64,000 nucleotides of DNA from Granulicella mallensis MP5ACTX8 (GCF_000178955.2 NC_016631.1:1426001-1490000); one strand, 5' to 3'; shown: positions 36,663 through 46,214, numbered from the stretch's first letter. Numbers and translations are program-made. Notes: generated by a model not told the origin, from the sequence alone.

Positions 36663-37247
36663 ATGAACAGCATGATGCACAGCATGTTCCACCTGCCATT
36701 GCCGGTGATGGAGAAGATTCTTCGTCCTGTGATCGTTTACCTGTTCCTCATTGGTTTTCTTCGGCTCTTTGGCAAGCGCGAACTGGCGCAGCTGAACCCG
36801 TTTGACCTGGTGGTTCTGCTCAGCCTCTCGAACACGGTGCAGAATGCGATCATCGGTGACGATAACTCCGTGAGCGGGGGGATCATCGGCGCCTTTGCGC
36901 TGCTGGCTATCAACTGGCTGTTGATGTGGCTTTTGTACCGGTCTCCCAAATTGAATCAGCAACTGGAGGGCTCAAAGACGGTGCTGATCCAGGCTGGCGT
37001 CGTTTCAGAGGAGGCGATGAAAAAGGAGACCCTGACCTTCGAGGAGCTGATCTCGGTGCTGAATAAGAACGGGTTCAACAATCCCGCCGATGTCGAAGAG
37101 TGCGTCCTTGAACCGAACGGCACGTTTTTTGTGAAGGGTAAGACTCCGACGTCGGAAACAGTGCATAGCCGGGAACTGCTGAATGCGGTGGAGCGGCTGA
37201 CAGAGGAGGTCATGGCGATGCGAGCAGAGATGCAAGCTCGGGGGTAA
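36663..37247 (+). CDS. DUF421 membrane protein (YetF-like)
   Basis: A 194-residue inner-membrane protein with two to three hydrophobic helices at the N-terminus (PVIVYLFLIGFLRLFGKREL, GGIIGAFALLAINWLLMWLL) and a soluble C-terminal domain (LNQQLEGSKTVLIQAGVVSE, TFEELISVLNKNGFNNPADV, CVLEPNGTFFVKGK). The GKRELAQLNPFDLVVLLSLS segment is the DUF421 signature. YetF-type proteins affect envelope or spore-germination properties in Bacilli; the role here is unknown. It ends 18 bp from the convergent small membrane-protein gene. Confidence 0.88.
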   Translation: MNSMMHSMFHLPLPVMEKILRPVIVYLFLIGFLRLFGKRELAQLNPFDLVVLLSLSNTVQNAIIGDDNSVSGGIIGAFALLAINWLLMWLLYRSPKLNQQLEGSKTVLIQAGVVSEEAMKKETLTFEELISVLNKNGFNNPADVEECVLEPNGTFFVKGKTPTSETVHSRELLNAVERLTEEVMAMRAEMQARG

Positions 37248-37265
37248 GCCTGCAGTGTCGAAATT

Positions 37266-37466
37266 CTAGAGCGGCCTGGGCGTGTTTGCAGTGGCCAACT
37301 TGGCGCGCGCTTTGATCAGGCGGGCCGGCGGCACAGCAAGTTCTGCATCGCGCACGGCCGCGCGGTAGCCTCCGAGAAAAATGGAGTACATCACCGCAAG
37401 AGCGCAACCGACGCCGAACACGAAACCGAGGAAGAATCCAATGGTGGAACTTATTAGAAAGCTCAC
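37266..37466 (-). CDS. Small single-pass membrane protein
   Basis: A 66-residue protein: SSTIGFFLGFVFGVGCALAV forms one membrane helix, followed by a basic cytoplasmic-looking tail rich in Ala/Arg/Lys (GYRAAVRDAELAVPPARLIK). Glycine spacing in the helix (GFFLGFVFGVG) suggests helix packing. No family assigned. It is convergent with the DUF421 gene and divergent from acs. Confidence 0.55.
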   Translation of the reverse strand: MSFLISSTIGFFLGFVFGVGCALAVMYSIFLGGYRAAVRDAELAVPPARLIKARAKLATANTPRPL

Positions 37467-37594
37467 AAATTGATGATGTCATGCCCTTGCTGCCCGACGC
37501 ACGTTTGCCTGTGGATGAGTCGATGACGTACCTTTTGGCTCTGGGCCTATTTTCGTAAGGCAAGGAATCTATGCCCCGGAGTCGAGAGTCGTCT

Positions 37595-39577
37595 ATGTCC
37601 GTTGAAAGCACGCCTGTGGGAAGCACGCTAAACGAAAACTTTGAGTCTCTTATGCGGGAAGACCGGGTCTTTCCGCCCCCTGCGGCCTTTGCCGCCCGGG
37701 CACGTATCGGCAGCGAAGCCGAGTATGAGCGGATGTACAAGCGCAGTATCGAAGCTCCGGAGGAGTTCTGGGCCGAGGCTGCTGCCGAACTGGAGTGGTT
37801 TACTCCGTGGACGAAGGTGCTCGAAGGCAGCGGGCCGCATGCGAAGTGGTTTACCGGCGGCAAGCTGAATCTCTCGCACAACTGCGTCGATCGCCATGCC
37901 AAGGCAGCACGCAAGGATAAGGTCGCCCTGCTGTGGGAGGGTGAGCCGGGAGAAGTGCGCAGGCTGACCTTTGCCGAACTGCATGTTGAAGTCCAGAAGT
38001 TTGCCAATGTGCTGAAGTCACTTGGCGTGAAGAAGGGCGATCGCGTTGCGGTGTACATGGGCATGAGCCCGGAGCTGGCGATTGCGCTGCTGGCCTGCGC
38101 GCGCATCGGTGCGGTGCATTCGGTGATCTTCGGAGGATTCGCAGCGCATGCGATCTCGGACCGGGTGAACGACTCGGATTGCCAGGTGATCGTGACGCAG
38201 GACCTCAGCTATCGTCGCGGCTCCGAAGTGAAGCTGAAGAAGATCGTCGACGAGGCGCTGGAGAAGTGCCCCGGCGTACGGAAGGTGATCGTGTATCAGC
38301 GCGCTCCTTCGGCGACAGTGGCGATGAAGGAAGGTCGCGATTTCTGGTGGCACGAGGCAATGGCCGCTGCCGCTGCGGATTGCTCGGCTGAGCCCATGGA
38401 TGCTGAAGATCCGTTGTACATCCTGTACACCAGCGGAACGACCGGCAAGCCCAAAGGGTTGGTGCATACGACAGGCGGCTACTCGGTACAGACGTACCTG
38501 ACGAGCAAGTACATCTTCGATCTCCAGGACGAGGACGTGTACTGGTGCACTGCCGACATTGGCTGGGTCACGGGGCACAGCTACGTGGTCTATGGTCCGC
38601 TGCAGAACGGCGCGACGGTGATGATGTATGAAGGCGCGCCGAACTGGCCGGAGAATGATAGGTTCTGGAAGATCGTCGACGATCACAAGGTCACGGTTTT
38701 CTACACCGCGCCAACGGCGATCCGTGCCTTTATCAAGTGGGGTAACGACTGGGTGCACAAGCACTCGCTGGCCAGTCTGCGACTGCTGGGAACGGTCGGT
38801 GAACCGATCAATCCCGAGGCGTGGATGTGGTATCACCGCGAGATTGGCAAGGAGCGCTGCCCGATCGTCGATACCTGGTGGCAGACGGAGACGGGTGCGA
38901 TTCTGATTGCGCCGATCCCCGGCGCTGTCGCGACGAAGCCCGGCTCGGCTACGAGGCCGTTCTTCGGCGTTGTGCCGGAGATCGTGACCAAGGAAGGCGA
39001 TCCGGTACCGGCAGGGCAGGGTGGACTGCTGGTCATCAAGAAGCCGTGGCCATCGCTTGCACGAACGATCTGGGGCGACGCGGAGCGGTATGAGCAGGCG
39101 TACTTCTCAGAGATCCCGGGGATCTACTTTACGGGCGACGGCGCACGCCGCGATGCCGACGGTTACTACTGGCTGATGGGCCGTGTGGACGACGTGATCA
39201 ACGTCAGCGGGCACCGTTTGGGCACAATGGAGATCGAGTCCGCGCTGGTGGCACACTCGAAGGTGGCTGAGGCTGCTGTGGTTGGACGTCCTTGCGAGAT
39301 GAAGGGGCAGGCAATTGCCGCGTTTGTGACGCTTGAAGAGGGCTACGAGCCGAGCGAAGAACTCAAGCAGGAGCTGCGGCAGTGGGTCGCGAAGGAGATC
39401 GGCGGGCTCGCCCGTCCGGACGACATGCGCTTTACGCAGATGCTGCCTAAGACACGTTCAGGCAAGATCATGCGGCGGTTGCTGCGCGAGCTTGCAACCA
39501 CCGGCGAAGTGAAGGGCGATACGACTACGCTGGAGGACTTTGGCGTGCTGGCAAAGCTGAAGGAGAACGAGGAGTAA
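37595..39577 (+). CDS. acs: Acetyl-CoA synthetase (AMP-forming)
   Basis: Cytoplasmic ANL-superfamily enzyme of about 660 residues that activates acetate to acetyl-CoA. Motifs in order are A3 [40 protein letters not shown]5 [12 protein letters not shown]7 [20 protein letters not shown] and A10 [17 protein letters not shown]. In A10, Lys624 is catalytic and the site of reversible acetylation in this family. ATG 37595 ([11 protein letters not shown]) is preferred over 37571, but both are possible. A weak hairpin (39576-39598) with CTCTTTTA after it may terminate. Confidence 0.96.
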   Translation: MSVESTPVGSTLNENFESLMREDRVFPPPAAFAARARIGSEAEYERMYKRSIEAPEEFWAEAAAELEWFTPWTKVLEGSGPHAKWFTGGKLNLSHNCVDRHAKAARKDKVALLWEGEPGEVRRLTFAELHVEVQKFANVLKSLGVKKGDRVAVYMGMSPELAIALLACARIGAVHSVIFGGFAAHAISDRVNDSDCQVIVTQDLSYRRGSEVKLKKIVDEALEKCPGVRKVIVYQRAPSATVAMKEGRDFWWHEAMAAAAADCSAEPMDAEDPLYILYTSGTTGKPKGLVHTTGGYSVQTYLTSKYIFDLQDEDVYWCTADIGWVTGHSYVVYGPLQNGATVMMYEGAPNWPENDRFWKIVDDHKVTVFYTAPTAIRAFIKWGNDWVHKHSLASLRLLGTVGEPINPEAWMWYHREIGKERCPIVDTWWQTETGAILIAPIPGAVATKPGSATRPFFGVVPEIVTKEGDPVPAGQGGLLVIKKPWPSLARTIWGDAERYEQAYFSEIPGIYFTGDGARRDADGYYWLMGRVDDVINVSGHRLGTMEIESALVAHSKVAEAAVVGRPCEMKGQAIAAFVTLEEGYEPSEELKQELRQWVAKEIGGLARPDDMRFTQMLPKTRSGKIMRRLLRELATTGEVKGDTTTLEDFGVLAKLKENEE

Positions 39578-39606
39578 CGGCCTGGTCGAACTGCCGTTCT
39601 CTTTTA
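39576..39606 (+). terminator. Possible weak terminator after acs
   Basis: AACGGC-ctggtcgaact-GCCGTT stem overlapping the acs stop codon and followed by CTCTTTTA. The 6-bp stem is short. Confidence 0.4.
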
Positions 39607-39640
39607 TCGAAGGAGGCTGTAAACGGTATATTCTGTGGCC

Positions 39641-39913
39641 ATGGCTATCACCCTCACCCCGGAACTGGAAGCTATTGTGAGAGAAGATGCACGTCTCTTC
39701 GGTTTTGAAAACGCTGGGACGTATCTTGCGGAGCGTCTTACGGCGATGCACGAGCAAGAGCTTTTTTTTAGTGAGAACCGGCAAGAGATTAGTGCCATGA
39801 TCGAGGAAGGCTGGGAGCAGGCTGAGCGGGGTGAACTGCTCTCACCTGAAGAGGCGAAGCTCAATCTCACCAAGTGGAAGCAAGAGTTCCTGACAAAGCG
39901 CTCTGCTGCATAA
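39641..39913 (+). CDS. ParD-like antitoxin
   Basis: A 90-residue protein with an N-terminal basic-helix start (ITLTPELEAIVREDARLFGF, ribbon-helix-helix-like) and an acidic helical C-terminal half (ISAMIEEGWEQAERGELLSP, EEAKLNLTKWKQEFLTKR), the latter typical of ParD antitoxins that wrap a ParE partner (SxxExxIAxGxAxxxxGE). It overlaps the ParE-like gene by 40 bp, so the two are translationally coupled. GTG 39635 is an alternative start. No Shine-Dalgarno is close to the ATG. Confidence 0.75.
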   Translation: MAITLTPELEAIVREDARLFGFENAGTYLAERLTAMHEQELFFSENRQEISAMIEEGWEQAERGELLSPEEAKLNLTKWKQEFLTKRSAA

Positions 39914-40215
39914 GTGCTTACCAGCTAACTCCTAAAGCGACTCGTGACATTTTCGATATCTGGCTTTGGATTGCCCTCGATAGCGTTGAATCTGCCGACC
40001 GGGTAGAGATCGCTATTTTGGAGAACTGCCAAATGTTGGCAGAGATGCCTAAAGCTGGACATCTCCGCATCGATCTAACGAAGAAAGCAGTCCTTGTTTG
40101 GCCGGCGTCACCTTATGACAAATATGTGATTGTGTATGATCCGCGTTCAAACCCATTGCGCATTTTGAGAGTAGTACATGCCTCGAGACGCAAAGTGTGG
40201 CGGCGAGGTATCTAA
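39874..40215 (+). CDS. ParE/RelE-superfamily toxin
   Basis: The core reads YQLTPKATRDIFDIWLWIAL, AILENCQMLAEMPKAGHLRI, YDKYVIVYDPRSNPLRILRV and ends VHASRRKVWRRGI. This is the ParE pattern of helix pair, central strands and a basic C-terminus. ParE toxins poison gyrase, RelE relatives cleave mRNA, and ParE is favoured by the partner. Only ATG 39874 is available upstream of the conserved part, giving 113 residues with a 12-residue extension encoded inside the antitoxin gene. Its stop is 2 bp from the convergent secreted-protein stop. Confidence 0.8.
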   Translation: MEARVPDKALCCISAYQLTPKATRDIFDIWLWIALDSVESADRVEIAILENCQMLAEMPKAGHLRIDLTKKAVLVWPASPYDKYVIVYDPRSNPLRILRVVHASRRKVWRRGI

Positions 40216-40216
40216 C

Positions 40217-40786
40217 TCAAGGCGTTGGCAGCTTGCAGCAATCGCCTGCAACGGGAGCATCTTCCGCGCTGGCGTCGAGTGCGACCTTCCATTTCCCAGC
40301 GACCTTCTTCCAGAAGGTAATGTAGCGGCCGGAGAGGGTTACCGGCTGGCCCTTGGCGTCATGCGCATGAGCGTCGTAGTGGCCCCAGGTGAAGCCGGTG
40401 TCGCCGGAAGGGCCCATCTGAGCGCCTTCGGCGTACCAGGAGAGCTGGTAGGTCTTGGGGTCCCAGTTAGCCGCAGCCGCAATGGCCGTCAGTCCGAGGA
40501 CGGCGGGTTTTCCATTGTTGAGTGTGACTCCGTCATCAGCAAACCATGAGGCGAAGGCCTTGCCGCCACCCTGGACTACAGAGTCTGAGAACTGGCCTTC
40601 CAGCTTGATCAACTCCAGCGTGCTGGGAGATATCGTCGGTGTCGTGACTGGGTTGATTTTGAACTGAGAGCTTAGTGGATCGCCGGGCGCGGGGGCAGTC
40701 GCTGCCGGCGTATTTTGCGCAAGCACGCCTGCGGGGAGGAGGAGAGCGGTGGCCAGAAAGAGACGGGTGATCATGGCTCGATGCAT
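40217..40786 (-). CDS. Secreted SnoaL/DUF4440-like protein
   Basis: About 189 residues with a signal peptide (MITRLFLATALLLPAGVLAQ). The mature part shows the NTF2-like DUF4440 layout: an initial helix (ELIKLEGQFSDSVVQGGGKA), FASWFADDGVTLNNGKPAVL, strands SWYAEGAQMGPSGDTGFTWG, and a final ITFWKKVAGKWKVALDASAE strand pair. Members are binding or enzymatic scaffolds, and exported ones are of unknown role. ATG 40786 or 40774 may be the start. The C-terminus has CCKLPTP. Confidence 0.75.
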   Translation of the reverse strand: MHRAMITRLFLATALLLPAGVLAQNTPAATAPAPGDPLSSQFKINPVTTPTISPSTLELIKLEGQFSDSVVQGGGKAFASWFADDGVTLNNGKPAVLGLTAIAAAANWDPKTYQLSWYAEGAQMGPSGDTGFTWGHYDAHAHDAKGQPVTLSGRYITFWKKVAGKWKVALDASAEDAPVAGDCCKLPTP

Positions 40787-40905
40787 GGGGAAATTGTACT
40801 TGCGGAAGGGCTGAGAGTGGGCGCTTGCCGTAAGAACGAGAGTGCATCCTTTAGCTACCATTACAGCTAGCTACGATTACACCTGTCGCTGTTGTCGCCT
40901 GCTCT

Positions 40906-40943
40906 CATCCAGTAGAACCCTCATGCGAGGGTTCTACTGGATG
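40906..40943. terminator. Strong hairpin downstream of the FecR-domain gene
   Basis: Perfect 17-bp arms (40906-40922, 40927-40943) around an ATGC loop. It lies 13 bp past the FecR-domain gene stop. No T-run follows on the minus strand, so termination may be inefficient or the hairpin may protect the 3' end. Confidence 0.6.
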
Positions 40944-40955
40944 GGTGGGTGAGCC

Positions 40956-42782
40956 CTAGTGATGTCCGCCTCCGCCTCCGCCACCACCACCACCACCACC
41001 TCCGCCGCCGTGGCTACCACCACCGCCGCCTCCCCCACCACCACCGCCACCGCCTCCACCTCCGTGGGAACCGCCCCCTCCGCCACCACCACCTCCGTGG
41101 TAGCCACTGCCGCCCGAGCGTCCCGCAGATCCGGATCCTCGGGAACCGCTGAAGCCTCCACCATTATGGAAGGATCCACCGCCCGATTGCGCCCTGTCTC
41201 CATGGTTGCCAAAGGGTTCATTCACCGTGGTTGTACGGCCTCCCTGCGTGACCTGGCGGGCCATCATGAAGCTTTGCGACTTATGGTCGAAGGTGATGGG
41301 TGTTCCAGGGTGCATCCCATGCGGGTCTCTGTTGCCGGAGAACGTATCTCTGGCTACGTGAGCTTCGACATGCGGTGATTCCGCCCGAGCGAGGGGAGGA
41401 TAGTATGCCTTGCGGAACTCTTTGGGAGGTTCCTCCAATAGCTTGACCTGCGACCTGGGATCGTAGGCGACGCGCTCGATAGAGCCACCTTTTTTGCCGC
41501 CCGGTGCGAAGAGTCCGTGCTTCAGATTCAGTGGAGGCTTGCCCGCAACATCGTGCGGATGGATAGGAACATAGCCTGTCTTGTGTCCGCATTTGACCCA
41601 GTGCATCGGGGGGTGGTGGTGTCTCTTATCGCCTACTACCCACACGTACCGATTGTTCCGGTAGAGCCAACTGCCGGCGTGGCAGACGGTCCAGTCATAG
41701 TCATAATCGTCGTATGTCAGTTCGCTGTCGACGATTGTCGACTGGCCGGTATCGGGATCGTCCTGGATCAGATAGTGCAGCCTGTCGGGAGTGCAGGGAA
41801 AGGGGTCTTCGTCCTCCCAGTGCAGCAGAGGAACTGAACCGGTACCAGTGCCATAGGTTTGCAGGGGAGGCGGTCCGGCTTGTTGTGGATCCTGTGGGTC
41901 AGCTTGCTGCGGAGCGGGTTGATTGCTCGCTGCCGCCTGGTGGGCCCAGCCGTGAGTCGGCTCCCAGCATGTGCCATAGGGTTCGCAGGGGAAGAAGGTT
42001 CCCTTGGCATTCATATCCGCCAGCCCGGGGATCGGAGCGGCCAGCCCTGCATCTTTCATGACGGCAGTGACAGAGGCTGCTCGCGCGGCACGGCGAGTGG
42101 CTACCCAGTTATCCCATTCAGAGAAGTTGGAGATGTCCGACCCGTCTGGAACGAGAGGTTGGCTGCCGCGCGAGATGAACGTTTGTCCCTTCGTGCCTTG
42201 CACCATCTCTGTGGAACGTCCGAGATGAATATCCGCGTCCTCTTGCGGAGTGACGGACATGGCATCCATATAGCTGTTGATGCGCAGGTAGGCTGCATGG
42301 GGATAGCGGATGGTGATGCCGTTGGTAGGAGTACGAAGAAGGAACCATTCTCCCGCAACGATAGGCTTGACGTTCAACGTGGCTGTGCCCGTGAGCAGCG
42401 TCATCTCTGTACGAGGCACGCCGCCCGTGGTCTCTAAAAGATCGAGACTCAGCGCGGAGTTCTCGCCCAGATACACGGTGGAGGCATCTTCTAACTCGAT
42501 CTCGGCACGCCCCTGACCTGTGACGAGGTTGAAGCCGTCCTCCAGCGGGAGGTTGACTGCAGCCTTCTCCCAGACGGCTCCAGTAGCATGTTCGGCATCT
42601 TTGCCGCGCGAGATGCGTACGTCGCCCTGAACGAGGCTCAGTCGCACGATCTGCGGATAGGTGGCTGGAGGAGTGGGTGGTGTGGGCGGCGCTTGAGCCT
42701 CAGCTTGTATGGGGTTGCCAAAGAGGGCGAATGCGCTGAAGAGGAGGAGAGTCGGCAGATATTTGCAGCGAGCGATGTTCAT
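40956..42782 (-). CDS. FecR-domain secreted protein with a glycine/histidine-rich tail
   Basis: 608 residues from ATG 42782 (signal MNIARCKYLPTLLLFSAFAL). A FecR-like beta domain follows (residues about 45-190: RLSLVQGDVRISRGKDAEHA, NLVTGQGRAEIELEDASTVY, GTATLNVKPIVAGEWFLLRT). A tryptophan/tyrosine-rich middle with GTCWEPTHGWAHQAA and a DYDYDWTVCHAGSWLYRNNR segment resembles a DUF6600-like part. The last 110 residues are nearly all glycine with scattered His and Ser, ending GGGGHH; the DNA is a run of CCACCG-type triplets. No FecI or FecA is nearby, so classical FecR signalling is unlikely. It could be a surface or metal-binding protein. Confidence 0.8.
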   Translation of the reverse strand: MNIARCKYLPTLLLFSAFALFGNPIQAEAQAPPTPPTPPATYPQIVRLSLVQGDVRISRGKDAEHATGAVWEKAAVNLPLEDGFNLVTGQGRAEIELEDASTVYLGENSALSLDLLETTGGVPRTEMTLLTGTATLNVKPIVAGEWFLLRTPTNGITIRYPHAAYLRINSYMDAMSVTPQEDADIHLGRSTEMVQGTKGQTFISRGSQPLVPDGSDISNFSEWDNWVATRRAARAASVTAVMKDAGLAAPIPGLADMNAKGTFFPCEPYGTCWEPTHGWAHQAAASNQPAPQQADPQDPQQAGPPPLQTYGTGTGSVPLLHWEDEDPFPCTPDRLHYLIQDDPDTGQSTIVDSELTYDDYDYDWTVCHAGSWLYRNNRYVWVVGDKRHHHPPMHWVKCGHKTGYVPIHPHDVAGKPPLNLKHGLFAPGGKKGGSIERVAYDPRSQVKLLEEPPKEFRKAYYPPLARAESPHVEAHVARDTFSGNRDPHGMHPGTPITFDHKSQSFMMARQVTQGGRTTTVNEPFGNHGDRAQSGGGSFHNGGGFSGSRGSGSAGRSGGSGYHGGGGGGGGGSHGGGGGGGGGGGGGGGGSHGGGGGGGGGGGGGGGHH

Positions 42783-43004
42783 GAGAGCCCTCCGTGCGGG
42801 CTTGCACCATGTTCCCGAAAAAGTACGCCAGAGGATGGCGGACAAAATTCGTTCAGTCGCTGGAAGGCTATGGATAGCCAGCGACTAAACAATATACGTG
42901 TGATAACACCCCTTTGGCCCCGAATGTTTCGATTAATTCTTTAACTATTTGAACAGGTACTAACTACGTGCCTATTCCCACCGGTCACTGATATTCTTCG
43001 CGGA

Positions 43005-44405
43005 ATGGCAAAAGGATTTTCAAAGAAGGATCTGGTCCTGCTCGGGCCAGGATTGGCGGCTCTGGCGCTCGGAGCGGTGTTGCAGCTTCCTCATGTACAT
43101 GTGCCGCACGACGTTGCGCTGGGAATGCGTTGGCTCGGTGTAGTCTTGCTGGCGGCATTTGCTGTGCAACGGCGAAGTCTTACGCCCTGGATCTTTGTGG
43201 CGATGGTCGCCGGAGCTGAACTCGGCTTCGATGCTCCGCACTTCGCTGTGGGCCTGCGTGTGTTTTCCGATATCTTTCTACGGCTCATCAAGACCATCGT
43301 CGCTCCGTTGATCCTTGCGACGCTGGTGGTCGGCATTGCGGGACATGGCGACCTGAAGAGCGTTGGCCGCATGGGCATCAAGGCATTGGTGTACTTCGAA
43401 GTCGTTACCACACTGGCGCTGGGGATTGGGCTGCTGGCGATCAACATCACCCGGGCCGGTGTAGGGTTATCGATGTCAGCCGCAACGAAGGCAGTGCAGG
43501 TCGTGAGCGCACCGCCTCCCACGCACTGGGATGATTTTCTACTCCATGTTTTTCCTGAGAACATTGCCAAGAGCATTGCCGAAGGACAGATCCTGCAGGT
43601 TGCGGTGTTCGCTGTCTTCTTCGGCATTGCGCTGGCGACGTTGAGCGAAGCCAAGCGCGGGCCTGTGCTGCGGCTGTGCGAGAGCCTCAGCGAGGTGATG
43701 TTTCGCTTCACGAATGTAGTGATGTACTTTGCTCCGATCGGCGTGGGCGCGGCGATGGCGTATACCGTCGGCAACATGGGGCTGGGCGTACTGGTGAATC
43801 TCGGCAAACTATTGCTGACGCTCTACGGCGCGCTGGCTATGTTCGGTGTGCTGGTATTGCTTCCCGCCGCAATGCTCTTCAAGGTGCCGATTGCGAACTT
43901 CATCGCCGCAGTCGCCGAGCCGGCCACGATTGCGTTTGCGACCGCAACCAGCGAGGCCGCTTTGCCGCGTGCGATGGAGCAGATGGAGGCGCTCGGAGTT
44001 CCGCGACGCATCGTGGCATTTGTCATTCCGGCAGGTTATAGCTTCAACCTCGATGGCTCGACGTTATATCTCGCCGTGGCGAGTATCTTCGTCGCGCAGG
44101 CGGCGGGTATCTCCATGTCGATAGGTCAGCAACTACTGATGATGGTAACGCTGGTACTGACAAGCAAAGGTGTTGCGGGAGTTCCGCGAGCGACATTAGT
44201 CGTGTTGCTCGCGACGGCCTCGACGTTTCATCTGCCGGTCGAACCGATCTTTGTGATTCTTGGCATCGACGCATTGATGGATATGGCGCGAACGATGGTT
44301 AATGTCGTGGGTAACTGTCTAGCTAGTGTTGTGGTGGCGAAGTGGGAGGGTGTGTTCGGTACGGAGCTGCTGGATGAGGTAGTGCTGGAAGGAATAGAGG
44401 CGTAG
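43005..44405 (+). CDS. Dicarboxylate/amino-acid:cation symporter (DAACS family)
   Basis: A 466-residue inner-membrane transporter with eight predicted helices. Signatures are DIFLRLIKTIVAPLILATLV, the serine-rich re-entrant region TIAFATATSEAALPRAMEQM (HP1), SFNLDGSTLYLAVASIFVAQ (TM7) and STFHLPVEPIFVILGIDALMD (HP2/TM8). These identify a GltP/DctA-type Na+ or H+ coupled carrier of C4-dicarboxylates or glutamate/aspartate. The TATSEAALP reading is closer to GltP/GltT than DctA, but specificity cannot be fixed. Monocistronic by context. Confidence 0.93.
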   Translation: MAKGFSKKDLVLLGPGLAALALGAVLQLPHVHVPHDVALGMRWLGVVLLAAFAVQRRSLTPWIFVAMVAGAELGFDAPHFAVGLRVFSDIFLRLIKTIVAPLILATLVVGIAGHGDLKSVGRMGIKALVYFEVVTTLALGIGLLAINITRAGVGLSMSAATKAVQVVSAPPPTHWDDFLLHVFPENIAKSIAEGQILQVAVFAVFFGIALATLSEAKRGPVLRLCESLSEVMFRFTNVVMYFAPIGVGAAMAYTVGNMGLGVLVNLGKLLLTLYGALAMFGVLVLLPAAMLFKVPIANFIAAVAEPATIAFATATSEAALPRAMEQMEALGVPRRIVAFVIPAGYSFNLDGSTLYLAVASIFVAQAAGISMSIGQQLLMMVTLVLTSKGVAGVPRATLVVLLATASTFHLPVEPIFVILGIDALMDMARTMVNVVGNCLASVVVAKWEGVFGTELLDEVVLEGIEA

Positions 44406-44549
44406 AGATGTCGGCCACACGACATTTGTACTCACCCAAATTCACCTGCTTTTAAATCGCCGTTAATAAGCCGCCGTTAGCATGGCCTCGCATCTGTCTT
44501 ATTCAGGACGGTCCCAGTCTCCCGGCCGTTCCTCAAGGGGGATTGATCC

Positions 44550-45920
44550 ATGCCTGTTAATCGCAGAAACTTCTTACGTGGAATGGCCGGCGCAGCGTCT
44601 GCCGCGGCGCTGGCCGGCACCTTGAACGACTCCGCCAAGGCCCAGACCATTGGCTTGCCTTCGCCTGAAGCTTCGCAGATCGAACACATCATTGTCGTCA
44701 TGATGGAGAATCGCAGCTTCGACCACCTGCTCGGATGGCTGCCCGGCGCTAACGGCAAACAGGCCGGTCTCTCCTTCGTCGACAGCTTCGGCGAGTCCCA
44801 CCCCACCACGCAACTCACTACCTACGTCGGCTGCGCGCATCCTGACCCCGACCACTCCTACGCTGGAGGCCGGAGCGAGGTTAACGGCGGTCTGATGGAC
44901 GGATGGCTCCAAACTACCACCAACGACACCTTCTCGATCGGCTACTACACCGAAGAGCAGCTGTCGTTCTTTGGCGCAATGGCCCGCAACTTCACCACGT
45001 GTGACAACTACTTCGCCTCCATCCTTGGGCCCACCTTCCCCAATCGCATCTTCCAGCTTGCAGGACAGACCGATCGCCTCTCGAACACGCTCGATATCTC
45101 CACGTTGCCGACGATCTTCGATACGCTTGCTGCTGCAGGCGTCAGTTCCAAATACTACTTCGGCAATGTTCCCTTTCTCGCACTCTGGGGAACCAAATAT
45201 CTCCCTATCTCCGAGATCTTCGCGCAGTTTCTGCTTGACGCAGCCGCAGGCACTCTGCCCGCCGTCTCCTTCGTCGACCCCAGCTTCACCATTCTTGACG
45301 ACGGCGAGGGCAACGACGACCATCCGCATGCCGACCTCCGCGCCGGGGAAGCTTTCATGGGTAAGATCTACCGCGCCGTCACCTCCGGACCGAAGTGGGG
45401 CAATACCGTCGTCATCTTCAACCGCGACGAGTGGGGTGGCTTTTACGACACGGTTCCTCCCACTCGCGTCAACGCTCCAAACAGTGTGGATACCGATCTG
45501 GTCGATGGCAAAGCGCTTCTCGGCTGCCGCGTTCCTGTAGTCGTCGTCTCGCCTTTTACCCAGGGCGCTCCCGCAACCCCGCGAATTGATTCGAACCTCT
45601 ACGACCACACCTCTGTTCTGAAGCTGATCGAATGGCGCTACAATCTGCCACCGCTCACCAGCCGTGATGCGTCCAACGACATCGCTAACCTTGCCCTTGC
45701 GCTCAACTTCACCAGCTCTGGTAAAACTGTTGCTCCCGCTCTGCCGATCATCGTTCCACCCATCCCAACTCCCTGCGGACTCTTCGAGCTTGCCAGCGAG
45801 ATCGACAATGAGAGCTACGACTTCTTCAAGCTCCTCATCTCCGACCTCGTCGACGACTGGCGGTCGGCCGGCAAATCTGTCCCCGCCGCTTCGTCGAGCT
45901 CTACGCTTCGGTCCCTGTAG
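44550..45920 (+). CDS. Tat-exported phosphoesterase (phospholipase C / AcpA family)
   Basis: A 456-residue exported enzyme. The N-terminus NRRNFLRGMAGAASAAALAG is a twin-arginine signal. The mature part has IEHIIVVMMENRSFDHLLGW (metal ligands E/N and the nucleophilic region), a central DPSFTILDDGEGNDDHPHAD and NTVVIFNRDEWGGFYDTVPP, the conserved metal-binding blocks of the PF04185 family. Members hydrolyse phospholipids or phosphomonoesters; which is not clear. It is followed by a terminator at 45943. Codon use looks more C-ending than in neighbouring genes, which may hint at transfer. Confidence 0.9.
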   Translation: MPVNRRNFLRGMAGAASAAALAGTLNDSAKAQTIGLPSPEASQIEHIIVVMMENRSFDHLLGWLPGANGKQAGLSFVDSFGESHPTTQLTTYVGCAHPDPDHSYAGGRSEVNGGLMDGWLQTTTNDTFSIGYYTEEQLSFFGAMARNFTTCDNYFASILGPTFPNRIFQLAGQTDRLSNTLDISTLPTIFDTLAAAGVSSKYYFGNVPFLALWGTKYLPISEIFAQFLLDAAAGTLPAVSFVDPSFTILDDGEGNDDHPHADLRAGEAFMGKIYRAVTSGPKWGNTVVIFNRDEWGGFYDTVPPTRVNAPNSVDTDLVDGKALLGCRVPVVVVSPFTQGAPATPRIDSNLYDHTSVLKLIEWRYNLPPLTSRDASNDIANLALALNFTSSGKTVAPALPIIVPPIPTPCGLFELASEIDNESYDFFKLLISDLVDDWRSAGKSVPAASSSSTLRSL

Positions 45921-45942
45921 GAAATTCATCGAATTCGCAAGA

Positions 45943-45980
45943 TTAAGGGCACGGGTTTATCCCGTGCCCTTAACTTTTGT
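45943..45980 (+). terminator. Rho-independent terminator after the phosphoesterase gene
   Basis: TTAAGGGCACGGG-TTTA-TCCCGTGCCCTTAA stem followed by CTTTTG. Confidence 0.88.
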
Positions 45981-46012
45981 GTCTCAGCAAGCTGTTTGAC
46001 GGGTGTGGCCCG

Positions 46013-46071
46013 CACGTACTCGGAATTATTTGGGTGCTCCATTCATGACAGCACTATCGTCATGAGTGGGG
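46013..46071. repeat. Family D repeat, left copy
   Basis: About 59 bp beginning CACGTACTCGGAATTATTTG and including ATTCATGACAGCACTATCGT then CATGAGTGGGG. It is about 80 % identical to the copy at 46724-46786, in the same orientation. The pair brackets the immunity-like gene and Rhs remnant. Confidence 0.75.
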
Positions 46072-46106
46072 TGGCGAGGGAGAAGGAGTGCCAATGTATG
46101 GGCATC

Positions 46107-46153
46107 CGTCGCTGCCCACCCATGCGCAAAGACCGCGCATGAATGGGGCACCC
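46107..46153. repeat. Hairpin repeat next to family D
   Basis: CCCACCCATGCGC and GCGCATGAATGGGG arms around AAAGACC form an imperfect hairpin just upstream of the immunity-like gene. It looks like another dispersed intergenic element. Confidence 0.55.
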
Positions 46154-46214
46154 GTCAAGGGTTATTCAGTGCCGCTTTATGATCCACTTCCCTAAGAAGT
46201 CTGCGAGGCGAGAA

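Noticed and set aside
40959-41100. Repetitive CCACCG-type array resembling a CRISPR or VNTR
   Set aside because: No constant repeat plus spacer structure; it is the coding sequence for the glycine/histidine tail of the FecR-domain protein.
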